Assembly (NCBI GenBank): GCA_003133425.1
Contig: PKXI01000347.1
Location: 1 to 8,388, forward strand
Reading direction: 5' to 3'
DNA: 8,388 bases
Source: Acidobacteriaceae bacterium
Lineage (GTDB): Bacteria; Acidobacteriota; Terriglobia; Terriglobales; Acidobacteriaceae
Positions 1-5,799 of this stretch are shown in pieces. Position 1 is the first letter of the stretch. Each line of letters opens with the position of its first letter. Under the pieces are notes generated by a model, which had not been told where the DNA came from, made no database searches, and saw only the letters and a list, made by a program, of their open reading frames with translations. Position numbers and translations under genes: made by a program.

Positions 1-107
1 TTTTCCGCAGCCTGTGAAGCCCCTGAGGTATCATCCTTAGCGCCTGGATCAATACCGGTCCCACTCCCGCAGCCACCCCAGCCCATACTCGAATCCGCCA
101 AATTCAT
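1..107 (-). CDS. Possible N-terminal fragment of an unidentified gene, cut by the left edge
   Basis: Reading the minus strand from an ATG at 107-105, the frame stays open for 35 codons to the window edge. The fragment starts MNLADSSMGWGG and is rich in Gly, Ser and Asp, like a disordered leader; it matches no family I recognise. A weak purine stretch (AGAGGG) lies about 11 nt upstream of the ATG. It would be divergent from hom. The complementary plus-strand frame is also open over the same bases up to a TGA at 124-126, giving a proline-rich peptide, so openness alone does not decide the strand. I prefer the minus strand because it has an ATG and a divergent layout. Too short to be sure it is coding. 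Confidence 0.3.
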   Translation of the reverse strand, partial: MNLADSSMGWGGCGSGTGIDPGAKDDTSGASQAAE

Positions 108-230
108 TGCAGGATTGACCCTCTGAAGAACTACCCTCTTGAAGCCAACGCCTCAACCAACGCGGAACCGCAGCCGTCCGGTCATTTATCATCAGTTCAT
201 TCGGTATCTTCATCCCGTCCAATTCAGGTC

Positions 231-236
231 AAAGGA
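231..236 (+). promoter_or_regulatory. Ribosome binding site deciding the hom start
   Basis: AAAGGA lies 7 nt before the GTG at 244-246. It supports this GTG over the in-frame TTG at 139-141. The TTG would add 35 residues rich in Pro, Arg and His, has no comparable site in front of it, and would place extra sequence before the usual start of the family. Confidence 0.5.
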
Positions 237-243
237 TTTCCAG

Positions 244-1551
244 GTGTCTCAAGCAAAAACTCCAGCATCGCCGCTCGAGCATTCCGTCTCTCCTGCTAAC
301 AATCCGTCCACCCGCCGCTCATTGCGCATCGCGCTCTTCGGCTTTGGAACTGTGGGCAGTTCGGTAGCGCGGATTCTGGTCGAGTCAAAACCCCAGGGGT
401 TGGAACTGACCCACATCTTCAACCGCGGCGTGTCCCGCAAGCGCGTCAGCTGGGTGCCTGCAAACGTCGTGTGGAGTGAAGACGCCGACGCCGTGCTCGC
501 CTCGGATGTGGATGTCATCGTAGAACTCGCCGGCGGCCTCGATCCTGCCGGTAACTGGGTCCGCAGCGCTCTTCAAGCCGGCAAGAGCGTCGTCACCGCC
601 AACAAGAAGCTCATCGCTTATCACGGCATCGATCTCGAGCGACTGGCCGCGGCCAAAGGCGGACACCTCAAGTACGGCGCCGCCGTCGCCGGTGGCATCC
701 CCGTCATTCCCGGCCTCGAACAAGGACTCGCCGGTGATCGCATCGAGCGCATGGAAGGCATCCTCAACGGCACCTGCAACTTCATCCTCAGCAAAATGGA
801 CGAGGGCGCCGAGTACTCTGCCGTGCTTGCCGAGGCGCAGGCCAAAGGTTACGCTGAGGCCGACCCCACTGAAGACGTCGGCGGATTCGACGCCCGCTCC
901 AAACTTGCCATCCTCATGCGCCTGGCGCTCCGCGTCGTCGTTGATCCCGAAGAAATTGTTCCCCAATCCATTACCGCTGTTTCAGCCGTCGACTTCAGTT
1001 ATGCCCGCGACCTCGGCTGCACTATTCGCCAGGTAGCGCGCGCTCAGCAGGTCAAGGGCCGTGTCGCCGCCACAGTTGGCCCCATGCTCGTCGATCTGCG
1101 TTCGCCCCTGGCATGGTCGCGCGGCACCGAAAACATGGTGGTCCTCACCGGCCACTACGGCGGCGATGTGGTTTTCTCCGGGCACGGCGCCGGCGGCCAA
1201 CCAACAGCAGTCGCCGTGGTCAGCGACCTGCTCGCCCTCGCCCACGATTCGCGCCGCGTCGAAATTCCTTCGGTCCCGGCGCGCCTCGGCGCCGAGTTCG
1301 AGGTGCCCCACTACATCCGCTTCACCGTCCGCGACCGTCCCGGCATCGTCTCCGAGATCACCGGCGCACTCGCCAGAGAAAAAATCAACATCCGCGCCAT
1401 CGTGCAAAAGCCCGGCTATCCCCAGCACGCGCTGCCCTTCGTCGTCACCGTAGAGCCGTGCAAGTCCTCGGCCATGCAGCGCGCCATCGTCGCCTTTCGC
1501 ACCATGGATTGCCTCATCCAGGAACCACTGGACCTGCAGATGCTCGAGTAA
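244..1551 (+). CDS. hom: Homoserine dehydrogenase with C-terminal ACT domain
   Basis: A cytoplasmic enzyme that reduces aspartate 4-semialdehyde to homoserine with NAD(P)H, the branch point to threonine and methionine. From the GTG start it has 435 residues, normal for the ACT-containing form. The Rossmann nucleotide site GFGTVG is at 33-38 and TANKK at 118-122. AGGIPVI and GILNGTCNF (172-180) mark the substrate domain. GFDARSKLAIL carries the family's catalytic Asp216 and Lys220. The ACT domain runs from about 356 to 431 (HYIRFTVRDRPGIVSEI at its start) and in this family usually mediates threonine feedback inhibition. The stop is TAA at 1549-1551. The frame extends upstream to a TTG at 139, but the ribosome binding site favours 244. 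No thrB, thrC or aspartokinase gene is visible beside it, so hom appears separated from its pathway here. The function is certain; the exact start is not. Confidence 0.96.
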   Translation: MSQAKTPASPLEHSVSPANNPSTRRSLRIALFGFGTVGSSVARILVESKPQGLELTHIFNRGVSRKRVSWVPANVVWSEDADAVLASDVDVIVELAGGLDPAGNWVRSALQAGKSVVTANKKLIAYHGIDLERLAAAKGGHLKYGAAVAGGIPVIPGLEQGLAGDRIERMEGILNGTCNFILSKMDEGAEYSAVLAEAQAKGYAEADPTEDVGGFDARSKLAILMRLALRVVVDPEEIVPQSITAVSAVDFSYARDLGCTIRQVARAQQVKGRVAATVGPMLVDLRSPLAWSRGTENMVVLTGHYGGDVVFSGHGAGGQPTAVAVVSDLLALAHDSRRVEIPSVPARLGAEFEVPHYIRFTVRDRPGIVSEITGALAREKINIRAIVQKPGYPQHALPFVVTVEPCKSSAMQRAIVAFRTMDCLIQEPLDLQMLE

Positions 1552-1582
1552 GCCGCAGGCAGTTCAACGCTGGACTCCGGCA

Positions 1583-1612
1583 TTGGCAGTCTGCGCCCTG
1601 GTCCGGTACTGT
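1583..1612 (+). promoter_or_regulatory. Candidate sigma-70 type promoter for the small Cys/His protein
   Basis: TTGGCA (1583-1588; 5 of 6 to the -35 consensus) is followed after 18 bp by TACTGT (1607-1612; it has the conserved T, A and final T of the -10 box). Transcription would start near 1619, about 23 nt before the ATG at 1642 and just upstream of the ribosome binding site. No terminator is evident between hom and this point, so read-through from hom is also possible. Consensus matching only. Confidence 0.3.
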
Positions 1613-1641
1613 AAATGGATGATTAGGTTGGAGGTTGTGCA

Positions 1642-1848
1642 ATGATCGGTTCAATTTACCGATGTGAAATTTGCGGCGAAGAGAGCGACAAACCCGTGCG
1701 CTGGCTTGTCGTCAACTGCAATAGCGCCCAATTGACAATCTACAAGTGGACAAAAGAGGTCGCCAACGCGCCCGGTGCGCGGCACTATTGCGGCGAGGCC
1801 CATGCCCAGGTCTATGTCAGCCGCTGGCTTGAGGCCGCCTGCTCCTAA
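1642..1848 (+). CDS. Small Cys/His (putative zinc-binding) hypothetical protein
   Basis: A 68-residue protein with ATG at 1642 and a clear ribosome binding site, GGAGGT (1630-1635), 6 nt upstream. Cys8 and Cys11 (RCEICGEE) and the later HYCGEAH (His48, Cys50, His54) give a CxxC...CxxxH layout. This suggests one zinc ion bound by a short treble-clef or TRASH/MYM-like fold; that is inference from spacing. The middle (about 19-38) is mixed beta-like sequence with three Trp in the whole protein (21, 36, 62). There is no signal peptide, membrane segment or helix-turn-helix. Codon use (GC-rich third positions) matches its neighbours and the ribosome binding site is strong, so I think it is a real gene. 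It sits 90 bp after hom and faces the LacI gene tail to tail. I do not recognise a named family, though similar small proteins occur as hypotheticals in acidobacteria as far as I recall. Function unknown. Confidence 0.75.
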   Translation: MIGSIYRCEICGEESDKPVRWLVVNCNSAQLTIYKWTKEVANAPGARHYCGEAHAQVYVSRWLEAACS

Positions 1849-1882
1849 TGCAACGGCTCTATTTTGCCGAACCTGGAGGGAG

Positions 1883-1902
1883 CCGGGGGCTTCAACGCCC
1901 GG
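1883..1902. terminator. Weak GC-rich hairpin in the gap between convergent genes
   Basis: GGGC (1887-1890) pairs with GCCC (1897-1900) around the loop TTCAAC. Two more C-G pairs (1883-1884 with 1901-1902) form across a 2-nt bulge. It is the best hairpin in the 63-bp gap between the small Cys/His gene (stop at 1848) and the LacI gene (stop at 1912-1914), where a shared terminator would be expected. No T-tract follows on either strand, so intrinsic termination is doubtful. Confidence 0.22.
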
Positions 1903-1911
1903 AATCAACTC

Positions 1912-2991
1912 TTATCCCTTCGACCCGCCCGGAGCCGGCCCCGTAGATTCCCGCACCACCAACTCCGGCATCATCACAATCTCCGCCGGAAATTCCTTCT
2001 CGCGGTTCGCAATCCGCTCCAGCAGCACCTGCGCCCCGCGCTTGCCCATCTCCGCCAGCGGCTGCCGCACCGTGGTCAAGGATGGCGTCGAGTAAGCCGC
2101 CGACTGGATATCGTCGAATCCAACCACTGAAACATCTCCCGGCACACTCAGCCCTGCATCTTTCAGCGCCCGAATCGCGCCGATCGCCGCAATGTCGTTG
2201 AAGCAGAAAATGGCGGTGAAGTCGCGCGTCCGCTCCAGCAGCCCCTGCATCGGCTTATAGCCAATCTCCGGCGCCATCGGGTGATGTCCGGCCTTCATGG
2301 ACCATCCCGCCGAGTCGATCCGAATCACAAGCGCCGGATCGAGCTTGAGGCCAATCTCCCTGGCAACCAGTTGAATGGCTTCCCAGCGAAACTCGGAGTC
2401 GGGAATTGCGCGCGGTCCACGCATAAATGCGATACGCCTGTGCCCCAAGGCGTGCAGGTGGACCAGAGCCTGTTCGACGGCCTGGTGATGATCCAGAACA
2501 ATGTTGGTCACGTTCTCAGCCACGCTGTGGGCTGAAATTGCCACCACCGGAACTGGCACCGCAATCTGATCCGCGGGTGTATTCAGCAGCAGAAAACCGT
2601 CCACCGCACGCTCCACCAGCATCCGCGGGTATTTTTCGATCAGCTCCCGCTTCCAGTCATGGCAGGCTGTGAAGTAGAAATAGTGGGCCGCCGTCAGCTC
2701 TTCCACCACGCCGCTCATCACCCGCGTGAAATACCCTTCGCTCAGATCTGGCGCCAGCACACCCACGCTCATTGAGCGGCTCTGCCGCAGCGAACGCGCA
2801 AAATAATTTGGCCGGTAGTTGAGCTTCGCGGCCGCTTCCTGCACGCGTTTCCGCGTCTCCTGCGGAATCGACTTGGCGGAAGGTGAGTCGTTCAGAACCA
2901 AAGACACGGTCGTCTGCGAAAGATTCAGATGCTCGGCCAGCATTCTCAGGTTGACGTGTCCCGGAGACACCGGCCGCTTACTCTTTACCAT
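1912..2991 (-). CDS. LacI-family transcriptional regulator
   Basis: A 359-residue DNA-binding repressor/activator of LacI type. The N-terminal helix-turn-helix is at about 14-39 (LRMLAEHLNLSQTTVSLVLN). The hinge LNYRPNYFARSLR (58-70) is a close match to the family hinge that binds the minor groove. The periplasmic-binding-like effector domain spans about 75-345, with typical marks: FNDIAAIG (264-271), VPGDVSVVGFDDI (283-295) and the LTTVRQPLAEMG segment (305-316). The effector is not readable from sequence, but the GH78 alpha-rhamnosidase lies directly upstream on the same strand, so a rhamnose-related or plant-glycan-derived sugar is a reasonable guess. The ATG at 2991-2989 has no Shine-Dalgarno match on the minus strand. 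TTTACC and TTAAAA spaced 17 bp lie just upstream and would give a very short leader, so the mRNA may be nearly leaderless (speculative). The gene faces the small Cys/His gene tail to tail. Confidence 0.95.
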   Translation of the reverse strand: MVKSKRPVSPGHVNLRMLAEHLNLSQTTVSLVLNDSPSAKSIPQETRKRVQEAAAKLNYRPNYFARSLRQSRSMSVGVLAPDLSEGYFTRVMSGVVEELTAAHYFYFTACHDWKRELIEKYPRMLVERAVDGFLLLNTPADQIAVPVPVVAISAHSVAENVTNIVLDHHQAVEQALVHLHALGHRRIAFMRGPRAIPDSEFRWEAIQLVAREIGLKLDPALVIRIDSAGWSMKAGHHPMAPEIGYKPMQGLLERTRDFTAIFCFNDIAAIGAIRALKDAGLSVPGDVSVVGFDDIQSAAYSTPSLTTVRQPLAEMGKRGAQVLLERIANREKEFPAEIVMMPELVVRESTGPAPGGSKG

Positions 2992-3017
2992 GTAGGAGTT
3001 TTAACACGTTTTTCTCC

Positions 3018-3032
3018 AGTCGGTAAACGACT
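3018..3032. promoter_or_regulatory. Candidate LacI-type operator upstream of the regulator gene
   Basis: AGTCG-GTAAA-CGACT is a perfect 5-bp inverted repeat around a 5-bp centre. It contains GTAAACG, identical to half of the common LacI-family operator core GTAAACGTTTAC; the other half is poorly matched. It lies 27-41 bp upstream of the regulator ATG, overlapping the possible -35 region, a suitable place for autoregulation. I found no second convincing copy upstream of the GH78 gene, which weakens the case. Confidence 0.22.
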
Positions 3033-3114
3033 CCATTTCTGCAACTACATCGATTTTCCATCACAAGGTACTCTGTCTCCCTCTGCTTATGACTCTCCCA
3101 AGAAACTTCCGTGC

Positions 3115-3150
3115 CCCATCCTTTCGCCTTTTTTCTGGCGAAAGGGTGGG
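3115..3150. repeat. Intergenic palindrome with a 14-bp stem
   Basis: The arms are CCCATCCTTTCGCC (3115-3128) and GGCGAAAGGGTGGG (3137-3150), separated by an 8-nt loop, TTTTTTCT. Thirteen of 14 positions are Watson-Crick pairs; the other (3119/3146) is a G-U wobble if transcribed from the plus strand and an A-C mismatch from the minus strand. It lies 34 bp past the stop of the GH78 gene and 124 bp before the LacI start, so it could end or attenuate GH78 transcription, or protect its 3' end. No U-tract follows on the minus strand, so it is not a classic intrinsic terminator. Its form fits a dispersed REP-like element, which I recall being common between acidobacterial genes; that needs a genome search. 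Confidence 0.6.
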
Positions 3151-3183
3151 ATCCCTCAACCCTCACCCGTCGCGCCCATCCCC

Positions 3184-5610
3184 CTACCGCGCCTGAATCG
3201 TATTCACTCCCGGCTTAAGCGGCCACTCCTTGCCATTGAACACAAAGCCGCCACTCAGCTTTCCAGGCAGCGTAACAGTCGCATTCAACCCCGTCCCGCT
3301 CCGCGTGTACTTAACACTGATCGTTCCCTCCGGATGCGGGTAAGTAGCCGTCAGTGATGGCAAAGCGCCCATGTGCGGAGCAATCCGCACCGTAGCAAAT
3401 CCTGGGCTCGCCGGCTCAATCCCCGCAACCAGTGTCAGCAGATCGTAGATCGGATGCGACGTCCACGCATGCGAGTCCGAGCGCGTGTCTCCAGGTATCT
3501 CCGGCCAGGTGCTGAAGTGCAGCGGCAGCAGCTTCCTCCATGGATCGATCGAGCTCAGATACAAATCCGCCGTGCCTGTGTGCTCCAGCGCCCGCGCCAG
3601 GTAGTAGCGGAAATAATACGAAGCGCTCAGAACCCCGTTTGGCGTCGTTCCCGGCTCCACAGCCAGCATCTGCCGTAGTACTTCGTTCCGGCGCTCCTTC
3701 GGCACAACGTCATAAAGTACCCCGAGAATATTCGCCTGCTGGCTGAAGTTCTTCTTGTCCGGTGTATCGGCAAGCAGCCCGCGTTCGCCGCTCCAGCACT
3801 GCCCGTAAAGCCCACTTCTCACATGCTCGGCGCGCGCCTGGTAGCGCTCCGCCCTCAACGGATCACCCAGCCCTTTCTCCAGCGCCGCTGCATCTTCCAG
3901 CGCCCCCAGGTATTCAAGCGTCGTCACACACGACTCGCCCTTCGCGTCATAAGTTGGAATCGTCCCCGAAGGAACCCAGTCCACGAAGCTCCACCACGGA
4001 AGCCGCTTCAGCAGCCCGTCCGGCTGCTCGTATTTGGCAAACCAATCCATCACCGTGCGCGTTCCCGCAATCGACGCCTTCGCCGGCCCCGGATCGGGTC
4101 TGTACATCCAGTAGTCCCGCACCATCCCCACCCACAGCAGCGAAAACGTAGGAATCGTCTGCGCCAGCGAGCTCGGATAGCGGCTTCGCGTAATCCCATC
4201 CGGGAATCGCGAGTCATCAAACGCCTCCAGCGCCTGCCGCGCCAGCCGATCGTCCCCCGCCACGGCGTACGAAATCAGAGCCTGTATCCGCGTATCGCCC
4301 ACATACTGCAGTTGCTCGTAATATGGCGTGTCCATGTAAGTCTCATGCGCATCCAGCCGCGCCGTCCGCCAGCTGATCTCCCAAATTTTCTTCAACTCCT
4401 GGTCGTCCGACTGAAACGTCGCCCGCTCCTCAAATGGATAAGCCGTGAACTGCGCCCCCAGCGACTCCAGTGTCAAAGGTTCGCCCGCCGTTTCAACGTC
4501 CAGATCCAGATAGCGCCAGGTCCGCCACCACAGTGGCTCAAACACCCGGTGCTCCCCTCCATCCGGCAAAAAGCTGTCCTTCAGCCCACGCGCAATGCGG
4601 TCGCCCACCTCATCGCGGTCTCCCTTGTGAATCTCCTTGTCGTAGAGAGCCTCCGAATAAGTAAGCCGAACCTGCGCGCCCTTCCCACCTGAAACCGTCA
4701 GAATCGGATAAGCAGTAGTCAGCGTCTTCCGATCCAGCAGCAGATGGACGTGGGCGCCGAAGGGAACGGTGACCGCAGAGGCCGGGAATCGGCGAAGGTC
4801 CTCCGGGCTGACGGGGTCTCGCCCTGAGTTGACAACATCGATCCGGACAGCCTCGCCCGCGCTGGTCGGCACATACTCCATATGCGGAAGCCCATTCGGC
4901 ACCAGCCCCCAGAAATTGTCCCCCGTCGTATCGGCCGAGTGCGCCTTGTTCACGCTCCCGTGAACGCTGTCCCGCATTGGCGTCGCCACGGCAACCCAGT
5001 TCGAGCCGGCATATGTTTCCAATTGCCAGTTCCAGTCGTAGAGCGCCGCATTGATCTCTTCCCCAGGCCCGGAAGCAAAATAAGTCTTCAGGTCCACTGA
5101 GCTGCGATCCAGCGCCCTGTGGCCCGATTCGATCTCCACCTCCCACCCCTCCGGCGTGCTGATCCCCTCCGCTCCCGTCGTCTCGCTTTCCAGCAGAAAC
5201 GCTGTCCGATCGCTCATCTGCGCAATCGGAGCAAAAACGCCCCAGTTCCACACCGTAGCGGTAATAAGATTCTTTCCCGCGTGCAGCAGCGGAGCCAGAT
5301 CGACCCGCTCGTAGCGCCAGTGTGAAAGGTCGCCCCGAGCCGGCCCGTCGCCAACGCGTTGCCCGTTCACAAACAAAATAAATCGGTTATCCGCGCTCAC
5401 CCGCACCGGATAGCTCGCCGGGACCGCCCCCAGCGTCAGTGCCCGCCTAAAGTGCAGCACCAGCGGCTCCCGCAGCGGTGCCGTAGGATGAGTCACCCAC
5501 GAGGCCTGCCAGTCACGATGCGGTCCATCGGTCTGGCCTATTGTCTGAGCTTGGGTTTGAACGGCAACCGTGGCGAGTGCAATGGCGATGATTCTCAAAA
5601 CAGAGCGCAT
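3184..5610 (-). CDS. Exported GH78 alpha-L-rhamnosidase
   Basis: An 808-residue glycoside hydrolase predicted to release terminal alpha-L-rhamnose from plant or microbial glycans by an inverting mechanism. An N-terminal signal peptide (about 1-21, hydrophobic core RIIAIALATVAV, likely cleaved after Ala21) directs it out of the cytoplasm. Domains in order: a beta-sandwich binding domain (about 45-145, with VSADNRFILFVNGQRVGDGP); a second beta domain (about 280-390); the (alpha/alpha)6 catalytic barrel (about 395-730); and a C-terminal beta domain (732-805). The segment DTPYYEQLQYVGDTR gives Asp427, Glu432 and Asp439, with the same spacing as Asp567, Glu572 and Asp579 of Bacillus RhaB. Glu432 would be the general acid. 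Glu704 in TWPE, just before SDSHAWTSHP, is the likely base. The start is ATG at 5610-5608 with GGAAGG 8 nt upstream. The LacI regulator follows 192 bp downstream and pstC is divergent. Substrate specificity within the family cannot be read. Confidence 0.92.
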   Translation of the reverse strand: MRSVLRIIAIALATVAVQTQAQTIGQTDGPHRDWQASWVTHPTAPLREPLVLHFRRALTLGAVPASYPVRVSADNRFILFVNGQRVGDGPARGDLSHWRYERVDLAPLLHAGKNLITATVWNWGVFAPIAQMSDRTAFLLESETTGAEGISTPEGWEVEIESGHRALDRSSVDLKTYFASGPGEEINAALYDWNWQLETYAGSNWVAVATPMRDSVHGSVNKAHSADTTGDNFWGLVPNGLPHMEYVPTSAGEAVRIDVVNSGRDPVSPEDLRRFPASAVTVPFGAHVHLLLDRKTLTTAYPILTVSGGKGAQVRLTYSEALYDKEIHKGDRDEVGDRIARGLKDSFLPDGGEHRVFEPLWWRTWRYLDLDVETAGEPLTLESLGAQFTAYPFEERATFQSDDQELKKIWEISWRTARLDAHETYMDTPYYEQLQYVGDTRIQALISYAVAGDDRLARQALEAFDDSRFPDGITRSRYPSSLAQTIPTFSLLWVGMVRDYWMYRPDPGPAKASIAGTRTVMDWFAKYEQPDGLLKRLPWWSFVDWVPSGTIPTYDAKGESCVTTLEYLGALEDAAALEKGLGDPLRAERYQARAEHVRSGLYGQCWSGERGLLADTPDKKNFSQQANILGVLYDVVPKERRNEVLRQMLAVEPGTTPNGVLSASYYFRYYLARALEHTGTADLYLSSIDPWRKLLPLHFSTWPEIPGDTRSDSHAWTSHPIYDLLTLVAGIEPASPGFATVRIAPHMGALPSLTATYPHPEGTISVKYTRSGTGLNATVTLPGKLSGGFVFNGKEWPLKPGVNTIQAR

Positions 5611-5622
5611 GATTCGTGCCTT

Positions 5623-5655
5623 CCGATTTCCAATTCAACAGCTTAATGGAATCGG
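5623..5655 (-). promoter_or_regulatory. Inverted repeat overlapping the GH78 ribosome binding site
   Basis: In minus-strand RNA, CCGATTCCA (5655-5647) pairs with TGGAAATCGG (5632-5623): nine base pairs with one bulged A and a 14-nt loop. The 3' arm contains the first two G residues of the GGAAGG ribosome binding site (5624-5619) of the GH78 gene. The hairpin could modulate translation initiation, or the symmetry could be a protein site on DNA. Pairing is visible; the role is inference. Confidence 0.3.
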
Positions 5656-5746
5656 GTGCCAACGCATGAACATATTCCCGGTCCCGCCCCGCCAAGCCCC
5701 GCCCGAAACCGGATTTTTCTCGTTCTATGCGCTTGATTTAGCACAC

Positions 5747-5764
5747 TTGTAACCTCCCGTTCAC
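5747..5764 (+). promoter_or_regulatory. Possible Pho-box-like direct repeat upstream of pstC
   Basis: TTGTAAC (5747-5753) and CGTTCAC (5758-5764) are spaced 11 bp start to start, the helical phase of PhoB boxes. Each matches 4 of 7 positions of the enterobacterial repeat CTGTCAT. A TAGCCT at 5775-5780 is about 10 bp further on and could act as the -10 box. The context (the pst operon is a classic PhoB target) makes it plausible, but the match is weak and the consensus in this phylum is not known to me. Confidence 0.22.
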
Positions 5765-5799
5765 ATTTGCCCGGTAGCCTGACTTTGGTGATCGTCAAA

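Noticed and set aside
139..243. N-terminal extension of Hom from the TTG at 139
   Set aside because: It adds 35 residues not typical of the family, with no ribosome binding site before the TTG, whereas GTG 244 has AAAGGA 7 nt upstream.
385..966. Minus-strand open frame (193 codons) opposite hom
   Set aside because: Antisense to the conserved Rossmann and catalytic regions of hom, with no recognisable motif.
1113..1622. Plus-strand frame (169 codons) overlapping the 3' end of hom
   Set aside because: The translation is extremely Arg/His/Pro-rich, a frame-shifted reading of hom. It has no family resemblance and no suitable start context.
1854..1869. Short inverted repeat CGGC...GCCG just after the small Cys/His gene
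   Set aside because: Only four base pairs with an 8-nt loop and no T-tract following; within chance expectation.
3823..4692. Plus-strand open frame (289 codons) opposite the GH78 gene
   Set aside because: The translation is dominated by Arg, Pro, Gln and Leu. It lies inside the conserved catalytic region of the rhamnosidase on the other strand and has no domain of its own.
5684..5706. C-rich tandem-like stretch (repeated CCCCGCC) in the region between GH78 and pstC
   Set aside because: Only two imperfect copies of a 7-base unit, explicable by base composition. No hairpin or known site.
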